A DNA stretch of 64,000 nt from positions 28,128,690 through 28,192,689 of the forward strand of contig CM032118.1 of assembly GCA_018894105.1 (NCBI GenBank), read 5' to 3'. Each line of letters begins with the position of its first letter. Within the stretch, counting starts at the first letter, position 1. Source of the stretch: Jacaranda mimosifolia. Lineage: Eukaryota > Streptophyta > Magnoliopsida > Lamiales > Bignoniaceae. Made by a program: the position numbers and the translations under genes. Of the stretch, positions 35,296-45,310 are shown piece after piece. Below the pieces are notes generated by a model. The model did no database searches. It was not told the origin of the DNA and was given only the letters and a program-made list of their open reading frames with translations.

Positions 35296-35362
<67 letters not shown>

Positions 35363-37200
35363 GACATGTATATATATATGTGTATTTGTCAATAAAATGT
35401 AATTTAATATGTCTTGCACCATATATATTGTGCACATATAAACTTTTCATATATGGAGTATTATAGTAATATAGAATTTATTATAATTTAATTTTAAATA
35501 TTATATTATGCTATTATCTTTGTGAGTTTTCCCTTATCCATAATTTAACATGTTAATTAAGTTAAATCATAGTTGAGAAAATTTCTAAATTCAAGTTAAA
35601 AATATCTAAAATTATATTACGGAATAATCGAAACATACAATTCACTATTTAAAAATATAAAAATATTTGTCTTCTTTTTTCTCTATCTTATATGATCATT
35701 CTCTTGGTATGTTAAAATTTATTTTTTCTTGATGTTGCATGTATATATAATTTGCATGTATTTTTCTATTATTTTAATTTTTATGCTAATGAACCAAGCT
35801 AATTTATAAAAAAGAAATTTGAAGTCTCAATTCTATGGTAAGTTAAAATATATAATCTTTTACTACCTAAGTTCATTTTTCAATACTGAATTCTTTAATT
35901 TCTTCAAATCAAGTCAATGTTAAAGTAATTTTATTTATTTTATTTATCTTCTACTATATTTAATGAATAGTTTATTGTTTTGTAAAGTGTTTATATAGAA
36001 ATAGATTAATATGTGATATTTAATCTGATGATTTATACACCATATTTAAACAAAATATTGTTATATCTCATTTATATCATTAATTATATTATATTCAATA
36101 AAAAATTTGCACACGTAAATAAATGAAGGTACTGCCTTTCATTTAATTTTGACTCTTATCTTGCATTGAATTGTTCCAGTAATAAAAGAATTAAATTTAG
36201 GTCATTATCAGAAAACTCGGATTGTTTTCACCCTGATCTTTTTCTGAATATTTTGAAGTTATAATTATAATCATAGTAGCTGATCTGCGTATCTGAGAAT
36301 AGATATAGACAAGGAACTTGAATGCATATGCACGGAATTAAATGATATGATTAAGAATTGGCTATAGGTTTATGCCTGTCTTCTGTCTTCTGTCTTCTGG
36401 GATAATACATAGTGTCTGGATCTTTTGCGAAGATTTCATTTTTATCTCTCTCAAGCTTTTAAGCTGAGTTCAGTAGTTTGACCCCCTGTAGTAACAACCT
36501 TTCTGGGTGGAAATTGGTTGATAGGGGAAATTTCAGCAGGAAACTAAAATTGCTAGTTCTTTGTTTTAATGATGTTTTGCTTCATACCCCTATTACTCCT
36601 AACATTCTGAAAAAAAAAAAAACAAAAACAATATGAGTAGTCTCTTTCAACAGGAAATTAAGTCCAACTGTGGAATGCTGAACCAATGCAATTGTTTCTT
36701 CACTAAGCTTTGAACCAACTGCAAGGTTTCTTTGTGTACGGATGCTCACTTACGATCACTGTTATTGGCTTTCGTTTTGATAGATAAGATATTTTACTTA
36801 AAGGCAGAGTCTTTCTTTAACTTCACATGAAATAGTACATCCGCAATTCCTCTAGTTAGCTTATAGCTAAACGTGGGCACTTTAATTTAAATCCCCGGCC
36901 TCTGAAGAATGATAGCAGGAAATTTTTATTAGCTAGGTTTAATCTAATGGATCTCAAAAGATACATATATAAGATGTAAGGACGACTTATTTTGAGTAGC
37001 ACCATGCTTGAATCTTCCACAGGAATGAAGTTTATACATATTTGCCTTAAGAAGAGGCGGAGACATACAAACTACAAAGTAGAAAGATTATTTCAATTTT
37101 CTTAATCTACATGGTCTGTTTAGCTGTTCAATAGGAAGGATTGAACACTTGTCTGGTGTTCCCTAAAAATATCAATTATCGATATGGATTTACTGGTGTT
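35029..37200. other. AT-rich intergenic sequence
   Basis: No supportable gene. The part after about 36200 has higher complexity, with T-rich stretches ending in AG (for example TCTTTCAACAG near 36651). It could be intron of a host gene related to the exon-like piece at 37302. Confidence 0.4.
35296..35361. repeat. Compound (AC)n(AT)n(GT)n microsatellite
   Basis: An AC run, an AT run and a GT run follow each other, so the whole is self-complementary and could form a hairpin or cruciform. Confidence 0.9.
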
Positions 37201-37301
37201 GTCATTTGAACAAATTTGGAAAGAAGTAAGAACATGTTGACTGAATTTCAAGCAGGAAATTGTTCAGCGTTTGCTTGCTCTATCATTTATTTAACTCCAG
37301 G

Positions 37302-37737
37302 GATAGATGTTGGTTCTCCTGAAAATGGATATGATTACATAAATGGCTTTTTGAAGGATGAAGACTCTACATTTCCAAATGATCTAGATCTTGACTTCAC
37401 TGTAAACAAAGATATTGCTGAAGATTACGTCTACAGTGACTTGGCTGAAAATGCTGAACATCATCTTGATTTGACCGAGAAAGGGGAACGACAAGTCCCA
37501 TCACTTTCTTCTAGTTTTAGGTATTATAACGTTTCTGGATCGCCCTCTGAAAATCTTTGTTCCTACCTTCAAAGCAGGTTCCACCATGACACTTTGGGTG
37601 AAGGAGATACTATACGTGATCCGGAGAAATTCCAAATTCTGTATGATGAAAACCTTCACCATGAAGATACAGAAAAACTGTGTAGCTATTCTCATGATTC
37701 CATTTTTCAGAGGGATTCAGTACTCTATTCTGCATGA
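37302..37737 (+). CDS. Possible exon of an unrecognised host gene
   Basis: A 173-codon open stretch begins at 37216, but a splice-acceptor-like TTTATTTAACTCCAG ends at 37301. The part after it (DVGSPENGYDYINGFLKDED onward) is acidic, rich in Asp, Glu and Ser, and of ordinary complexity, unlike the AT-rich flanks. It ends in a stop at 37735. A further open piece at 37874-38134 (VYIDTDEVPIENLCFFS; MEYLQKDQNYTC) could be related sequence after a stop. The composition suggests a disordered regulatory-type protein segment. No known family was recognised. It may be a fragment left by transposon insertions or chance coding. Confidence 0.35.
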
Positions 37738-38116
37738 AATTCGGAATGATGTTTCGTGCATCTACAGGAATTGTCTCAATGCAGCATGCAAACCTGCAAT
37801 ATATATTGGTTAAGCCAGCTCTCCATGCTCCAGCAAATAATGAAATAGGTGAACATACAGACGCATAGAGGCAGTGCAAGATGAATTCGTCCAGCCAGAG
37901 TGTGTATATATAGATACAGATGAAGTTCCAATAGAGAATTTGTGCTTCTTTTCTGTTTCCTGCATGACAGCCCTTGAAGGTAAGAGCGAAAAAATACATG
38001 AATCGATTGACTCTCCATGTAAATGCAAAGGTTTGAACTCTTACGTTTTGATCACAGAAACCATGGAATATCTCCAGAAGGACCAGAACTATACATGTAA
38101 ATCACCCACTACAAAT

Positions 38117-40066
38117 GGGCTAAAATCCTTTTAACCCCTATGAAATGTGATATGGATAGTTTATCTCCCTATGATAAAAAAAAAAAGTTGAAATGCCACC
38201 TTATATTTTTCAATTGTGGCTCACTGCCCCGTTTCGTCTATTTGAGTTGAATTTTACATTACATGGATGAAAATACCCTCATATATATAAAATTATTTTA
38301 TGTCCTTATGTTTTTCTTTTTCTTTTATTTAATCTAAATTAAATAATTTTATATTTATAAAATACATAACATATTTATATAAATTAAATACTATCTAATA
38401 TTTATAAAATTATATATACATACATATATATAAAATTATATACATATAAAAAATTATATAAATACATATATGCATAATATATGTTTGTATACAAAATTAT
38501 TTAGAACATATATATATGCATATATATAACATATATATTTCTTTTTCTTTTGTTTAATCTAAAATTTAATAATTTTATATTTATGAAATATATAACATAT
38601 TTATATATATTGAATACTATTTATAACATACATATATATAAAATTATGAAAGCTATATAATTTCATATTTATAAAATACATAGCATATTTATATAAATTA
38701 AATACTATCTAATGTTTATAAAATTATATATACATACAAACATATATATAATTATAAATACATATATGCATAATATATATGTATATAAAATTATTTATAA
38801 CATATCTATATACATATATATAAAATATACATATATTTCTTTTTCTTTTGTTTAATCTAAAATTAAATAATTTTATATTTATGAAATATATGACATATTT
38901 ATATATATATTAAATACTATTTATAAATAATTATTTATAACATACATATATATAATATATATAAAATTATCAAAACTAAATAATTTCATATTTATAAAAT
39001 ACATAACATATTTATATAAATTAAACACTATTTAATATTTATGAAATTATATATACATATGTATATATAAAATTATATACATATAAAAAATTATATAAAT
39101 ACATATATGCATAATATATGTGTATAAAATTATTTATAACATATCTATATACATATATATTAAATATTTTTTTGTTTATTCTAAAATTAAATAATTTTAT
39201 ATTTCTGAAATATATAAAGTACTTATATAAATTAAATACTATTTAATATTTATAAAATTATATATACATGCATATATATAATTATCAAACCTAAATAATT
39301 TCATATTTATAATATATATAACATATTTATATAAATCAAATACTGTATAATATTTGTAAAAAATTATATACATGCATATATATAAAATCACATATATACA
39401 TATATACGTATAAAATTATTTATAACATACTTATATTCATATATATATATAATACATAACTTCGCCTCTTCACCTCTTTGCCACCCCCTCCCCCAACACA
39501 CAAAATACCCCACCAGCTGCCATGGCAGCTTGAAAAGTGGCCAGATCTAGTTCAAATTTGGCCAAGTTTGGCTTTTTCTTTTTTTCTTTTTTCTTTGATA
39601 CACGACGGTCGTCGATCGATGGTCGCTGCTCACTGTTGAAAGGATTTGGCTGACCAACTCTGGTTCACATGGCTACCATGGTAGCCAATGTATATATATA
39701 ATATTATATAATACTATATTATATTTATAATGTACATTATATAATATTGATAAATATATGATAATGTATATATATAATATGTTGTATATATATGTATATA
39801 AATGTATAAATATTTTTTTTGTATTTTTTGTATTTTTTTTATAAATATTAAGTATTTTCATTTTGAGCTATCCTTTAAAAAAAAAAAATCCAATAGTTGA
39901 TATAATAAGTGCATAATAGTCATTTTATATATAAAAAAATCAGAACAATTCTCAGGGGGGTTTTCACAGCATTTTCAAAAACACATGGTGGTTTTTTGTC
40001 CTTTTTTTTTATAGGAGAATAAACCACCATATATGTATTTTAGAGGGGGGCTAGATTAATTTTCCT
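38117..40066. mobile_element. Long-terminal-inverted-repeat DNA element, non-autonomous (MULE-like?)
   Basis: The left end at 38117-38240 (TTAACCCCTATGAAATG, ATATGGATAGTTTATCTCC, then an A run and TGCCACC) matches the reverse complement of 39945-40066 (TCTAGCCCCCCTCTAAAAT, ATATGGTGGTTTATTCTCC, an A run, ACCACC). The ends are about 120 bp and diverged. The flanks ACTACAAAT (38108-38116) and ATTCCAAAT (40067-40075) agree at 7 of 9 bases, a possible 9-bp duplication as made by Mutator-like transposases. No transposase is present. The interior is an AT tandem array plus a short GC-richer part. Confidence 0.55.
38328..39460. repeat. AT-only tandem array inside the inverted-repeat element
   Basis: Units of roughly 220-325 bp each begin near a TTTGTTTAATCTAAAATTA-like phrase (about 38328, 38552, 38851, 39175). 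They contain sub-repeats such as ATAACATATTTATATAAATT. Almost no G or C is present. Confidence 0.75.
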
Positions 40067-40075
40067 ATTCCAAAT

Positions 40076-40785
40076 AGAGAAACATTAGGTTCACAATATA
40101 TATTTGATAGCTCCTACCGACCTTCTAGCATCCATGAATTACTAGCTTTACAACCTCTCATAAAATTGTATCAAATTCTGCCAGATCAAACAAGCAGGTT
40201 CCTAGCCCTACAAATAAATAGACTCCTAGCCCCACACAATGTAATTAGTGAAAGGCAATTCCTCTCGAGGATCATGTGCCACATGCCTTTGATCTATGCT
40301 TCTTTTCATAGGTCGAGGCAAATATCTCAACACATGAAAAATTCTCCTATAGAGCATGTTACTAAATCACCCAGTATTTATTGCCAGGTGGACTGGGAAA
40401 TGCCACAGTTATATGTCAGGAGACAGAAATCCTCTTCCATACAAAGATGGATTTTCAAAATAGGACCTATTCTTGGTCACCTCTACATAATAAGGATTGG
40501 AACTAGAGGTCACTTGACTTAGGTCCTCCTGTAAGGTAGTACCACTGAAGTCCTAAGTCATGTCCTCTACATGAAGGTCTTGCACAATTGTCATCTTCTT
40601 CCAAATCGTATGAGCATAAACATGTATCAAGGTCCCCCAACTCCTAGAAATTCCTTCATGAGCTCACTTGACGCAACTCATCAATACCAGTCTCTTGAAA
40701 GTTAGAAGTTATCTGCCCTAGAAGAAGTGGTGTGCCACCTATTGTAATTGGCACCAATTCAATTGAGGCTTTGAGGCTAAGTACA
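40076..40785. other. Unassigned sequence
   Basis: Less AT-rich than its neighbours, with a 118-codon frame at 40166-40522 that resembles no family known to me. Probably a fragment of an unrecognised repeat or old gene. Confidence 0.3.
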
Positions 40786-40900
40786 TGTTAAAAATATGAT
40801 TTATTTCTTTGAATTAGTGCCAATTATTGGTTGGAACCCATAGATGTTTAAAGTGTGAGAGTGGTATAACAATCATGAATTTTGTAAGTGGGAGTTGTCC

Positions 40901-41040
40901 CCACATTGGAGTTGAGACAAAGATGTGGAAACTTGTGGGAGTATAAAAGATTTTGTACTAGTCCCTTGTCCCACATTGGAGTTGAGACAAAAATGTGGAA
41001 AATTATGGGAGTATAAAAGACTTTGTTCTAAAATACTAGT
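40901..41040 (+). promoter_or_regulatory. Duplicated 70-bp promoter block with two TATA boxes
   Basis: CCACATTGGAGTTGAGACAA recurs exactly 70 bases apart (40901 and 40971). Each unit holds GGGAGTATAAAAGA (TATA at about 40942 and 41012). A third CCCACATTGG is at about 41050. Confidence 0.65.
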
Positions 41041-41333
41041 CCATAGATCCCACATTGGTATTTTAATTTTAGTGTTATTCTCTTAGCATTTATAAAATAG
41101 TCTGCTGATTGCAGGCTAAATATACAACTCAAAATTCAATTATGATAAACTTTCTCTCATCTCTCCACTATCACTTTCTATGTATAGTGTTAAGTTATCT
41201 AAGTCCAGCAATTGAGTAATGCATCAGAGTGAAGCTAGTATGAAGTGCATCAGCTATTTTTTGGACTGTCTTATCTCGGGAGAATAGTTGTTGTACCCAG
41301 TGCACTTGTGAGTGGGGCAACATTTTCTTCAAG

Positions 41334-41610
41334 GTAAACTAGTTCTGCTGTGATTCAGTTGGTTGTTCTATGTACTATACAAAACATAGATAAGTACTTT
41401 ACATGCTTATTGTTCTTTTCATTGTTTAACTGATTCACTTCTATTACTATTCCAAATTGGCTTCATTACTTCTGGTTTATGCAAAGCTGAATTGAATTTG
41501 TTGTTGTTTTGCATGCTTTGAAATTTTATATTTGAACTGTTAATCACATTACCTCGTGATTAATCTGCTTAATTTTTGATAATCTGCAAAACTATAGATT
41601 TTTCCAACAG
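41334..41610 (+). other. Intron-like segment in the copia leader
   Basis: The donor AAG/GTAAAC at 41334 and the acceptor TTTTTCCAACAG ending at 41610 bound 277 T-rich bases, 43 bases before the Gag start at 41654. Splicing is inferred from these signals only. Confidence 0.35.
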
Positions 41611-41653
41611 TTTTGAAGAAAACGTTAATGTTATAAACTAGTTTATATAAAAT

Positions 41654-42560
41654 ATGTCATATACGAGTGGTTTTGGTACTAGCTCTATGCTACTTGCAAA
41701 AGTCGACCCATCCGGCTTGCCGAAAAAGTTTTTAGGTCAGGTTTTCAAATGTTGGCAACAACAGATGAAATTTTGGCTTATGATGAAGGGACTTTTGATG
41801 GTAATTTAGGTGACTAGACCTGAACCAACCAATATGATCCCAAAATAATTTAAATTACTAATTGGGATGAATGGGACCAGTTAGGCAGAGGGATCATTCT
41901 ATCAGCCTTGTTGGATGTTTTCTTTAATGTCTACTATTTAGATTCATACACTGCAAAGTTGTTATAGGATGAATTGGATAGGAAATACAATACTGAAAAG
42001 CAAGGCTCGAAAAGTATTATGTTTCCAAATTCTTGAAATATCATATGATTGAGGGTAAGTCTATAACTAAATAGATGCATGAGCTAATTAACCTCAAACA
42101 TGCCCTTGCAGATGCTGAGATGAAATTTCCAGAAAAGTTTCTGGTCATGTTTGTAGTTGATAAGTTTCCTAAATCTTGGGAAAATTTTGGAATGACACTC
42201 AAGCATAAAAAAGGACAGTTGTCTCTAGATGATATGATGATTGCTATAAGCATCAAAGTGGAATGCAGAAATCAAATTCATGGAGTTCCTTTTGAGTACC
42301 AACCTATGGAAAACAAGTTAACAACGAGGAAGAAGAAAAATTCTAAAACGAACCAAGTTAATCCTAACTTGAAAACCATAAATAAAGGCAAAACTAAGGC
42401 CAATAAGAAACCCAAAAGCAAACAACCCACGCTTAAATTGTGGACAAGTAGGCTATTGGGCTAAAGAGTGTTCCTCCAGGAAAGCCAAGGCTACACCTGA
42501 GTTAGTTGGGCCAACTCTGGTCAACATGGTTGTAGGGGAACCTAGTGAAGCTAGCGCTCT
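41654..42560 (+). pseudogene. gag: Copia Gag (degenerate)
   Basis: Begins MSYTSGFGTSSMLLAKVD and includes VFKCWQQQMKFWL. After stops it continues at 42075-42464 (DAEMKFPEKFLVMFVVDKFP, KHKKGQLSLDDMM, then a Lys/Asn-rich tail). The zinc knuckle at about 42436-42465 reads NCGQVGYWAKEC, with Tyr where His is expected. These are features of UBN2-type copia Gag. Confidence 0.75.
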
Positions 42561-42599
42561 AAAAATGACTATTGATGGGTACGTTTCTTTGAAACTTGA

Positions 42600-44142
42600 A
42601 CTCTTTTTGATTGGTTAATTGACAATGGGACACATGTGCATGTTTATGCTGATAAATTGCTATTTGTGTTTTACCAGCCAATCAATGGAAAATTTGTGAT
42701 GATGGAGAACTCAAGTGTCGCCAAAGTACTTGAGATAGGATGTGTGGACCTGAAGTTTCCTTCGGGGAGCATATCTCTGCTGAGGATGCACCATGTTTCG
42801 ATAATTCATAAGAATATAATATGTGGTTCTGTAATAGTTAGGGAGGGTTATAAACTTACTTTTTAAGTTCAATAAAGTTGCAATTTTACATTATGGTTCT
42901 CTTGTTGGAAAAGGTTATTTGTCTGATGGATTATTCAAAGTACAAGTTGAAAATATTTGTTCGAACATGACTAATGTTGAGTATTCTGAATGTGAATAAT
43001 ATTGAATGTTCCACTATTTGGTATAGTCATTTAGGTAATTCAAATTTCAATGTTATTAAATAGATTGTGAACCTAAAGTTAATCCCTAAATATGACATTG
43101 AACAAAACCATAAATATCAAGTATATGCTGAAGCTAAACAAGTAAGAAAGCCATACCAATCGATTGAAAGGCATTCTGAAATACTGATTTAGTTCACACT
43201 AATATCTGTAAGTTCAATAGAAAACTGAGGATCATAAAAGATATTTTATCACATTTATAGATGATTGGTAGATACTGTTGTGTTTACTTGCTGAACCATA
43301 AAACAAGGCACTGGAAAAGTTTATCCATTTTAAAAATGAAGTTGAAACTCAAATCGGTAAGAAATTTAAACGATTAAGGTCTAATAGAGGTGGAGAGTAT
43401 AAGTCTAACCTCTTCGATAATTATTTATGGAACTTTGGTATTATTCATGAAGAGACTTCTTCTTACTCTCCGTTGTCTAATGTGATAGCAAAATAAAAGA
43501 ATATAACATTTAAAGATATTATCAACAGTCTGCATTTGAATTCTAGATTGTCTAAGTATATCTGGGGAATGGCTTTGAATATAACTTGCCATATTTTGAA
43601 TAGAGTCTCTCTCAAATATAAAGAGAGCACTTTATTTGTACTATGGAAAGGCAGAAAATCTAGCTTAAAATATTTTCGTGTATGGGGCTATGCCTTGCAA
43701 AAGTTCTAGTCCCAGAGCACAAAAGGAAAAATCTAGGTCCTAAAATTGTTGATGCAATCTTTTTAGGATATGTGGAAACAAGCTATGCATTGAGATTTCT
43801 AGTTATTAAGTTTGAAATCCCTGGCATAGATGCTAACATAATAATTGAGTTTGGTGATGCTACATCCTTTGAGGATATGTTTCCTACGAAAATGGGAGTA
43901 CCTTAAATTATTTTGTTAGACTCAGCCCTTACATCTACCTCTATTCTTGATCATGTGGAATGGATGACAATGTGGGGTTTACTCCGAATAGTTTTGATTT
44001 AGTACCCATTAGATTTAAAGAACTGGATGAACCCAGACAGAGCAAGAAAGCTAGAGTCATCAATGAATTTGGAAGTGATTATCTCACTTACAATATTGAG
44101 GATGAACTTGTAACCTTCAAAGATGCTATGGCCAGAAGCCAA
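42600..44142 (+). pseudogene. Copia protease and integrase (degenerate)
   Basis: The protease loop reads WLIDNGTHVHVYADK near 42615-42660, with D-N-G for D-S/T-G. The pre-integrase and zinc region lies near 43015-43160 in several frames. The core is heavily broken over 43180-43620. The C-terminal part is clear at 43682-43906 (HKRKNLGPKIVDAIFLGYVE). The linker to RT at 43960-44142 (KKARVINEFGSDYLTYNI) ends at the junction with gypsy sequence. Confidence 0.7.
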
Positions 44143-45310
44143 TATTCAAGGGATGCATTGGGGACTCTGATATATTCTGCAAGGAATTCAGCCCAAAATA
44201 TTTGAAGAATTGGCTACTCGAGCCCATGATATAGAGTTGAGCATGTTTGCTAGCGGAGTAGAAGGACCACCAGTCCAATAGCCTCACAAGTTTAAGGAAA
44301 AGTAAGAATTCATGAAAGGGGGCAAACTTCTTGCCAAGGCACCGAGTAAAGAAGCTATGGCGTTAAATGTAACACCTGTCAAGTTTTGTGTGAAGACAGA
44401 TAACACAAATGATGGAAAGAAGGATATCTCCCAGGAAAGAGGATAAAGAAAATTAACTTTAAAGGAGATGCAGGCTAAGACATACCCATTCCTCGACCTG
44501 AAGAAGCTGGGAAAATTGATGACCCAAAATATTGCAAATACCATTGGTTGGTGGGTCACCCAATCCATAACTACTTCGTATTCAAATATAAAGTGATGCA
44601 ATTGGCTCGATAAGAGAAAATCTCACTTGAGGACGATAATGCTGCCACAAATCATGCTACTATCGAAATTGAAAAGGATGCACTTGGTGATCACGATAGT
44701 GACATTGCGTGCTACATGATAAGTGAAGAAAAGATTTCCTCTAGTGAAGCATGTTTATCTGATAAAGAAAATTATGATGTAATTGATGAATGCATGTCGG
44801 CAATGACTTTCACTAATGAACACTTGTTGCTTGGCTCCATGCCTCACAATAGGCCACTGTTTGTAACTAGCAATGCTCGTGAACATAAATGAATAGAACT
44901 TTGATTTATGGAGGCTCTATAGTCAATATATTGCCATTGCACGTAATGAAGGATTTAGGAATCTCCACAGATGAATTGACAAATAGTCACCTAATGATCT
45001 AAGGGTTCAATTAAGGGGGGAAAGTTTTCTTGGAATAATAAAGATAAAGCTATTGATGGACGTATGTTGTCAACGACATTGTTTCATGTCATAGATGCCA
45101 AGACATCATATAATTTGTTTTTAGGCCGACCTTGGTTACATGAAAATGGTGTAGTTCCCTCTACTTGGCACCAATGTTTCAATTATTGCCGAGAAGGTGT
45201 GGTGAAGAAAGTGCTTGGAGATAGCAAACCTTTCACTGAAGCTGAATTATACTTTGCAGATGCTAAATACTACATTGAAAGTACGAAAACTGTCAAGGCT
45301 AAAGAATAAG
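44143..45310 (+). pseudogene. Gag end and protease of the gypsy element (degenerate)
   Basis: The first readable residues are IQGMHWGL and [20 protein letters not shown], like the end of Gag in the gag-only element. Protease follows at 44895-45309. Its active-site loop reads LIYGGSIVNILPLHVMKDL, so the catalytic Asp is Tyr (TAT at 44907-44909). It then has [20 protein letters not shown]. Several stops separate the parts. Confidence 0.75.

Larger units (their letters stand above)
40786..44142 (+). mobile_element. 5' part of a Ty1/copia element, truncated before RT
   Basis: An LTR-like stretch (from TGTTAAAAATATG at 40786 to roughly 41210), a leader, Gag, protease and integrase follow in copia order. 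The element stops at about 44142 in the linker between integrase and RT, where gypsy Gag sequence begins. No 3' LTR of this family was seen in the window. The LTR limits are approximate because no second copy is available for comparison. Confidence 0.7.

Noticed and set aside
35231..35437. Frame rich in Thr-His and Cys-Val
   Set aside because: Translation of a dinucleotide microsatellite.
37610..38028. Minus-strand frames opposite the exon-like region
   Set aside because: No domain features. The plus strand has the better splice signal and composition.
40166..40522. 118-codon frame
   Set aside because: Matches no family known to me and shows no splice or promoter context. Kept only as unassigned sequence.
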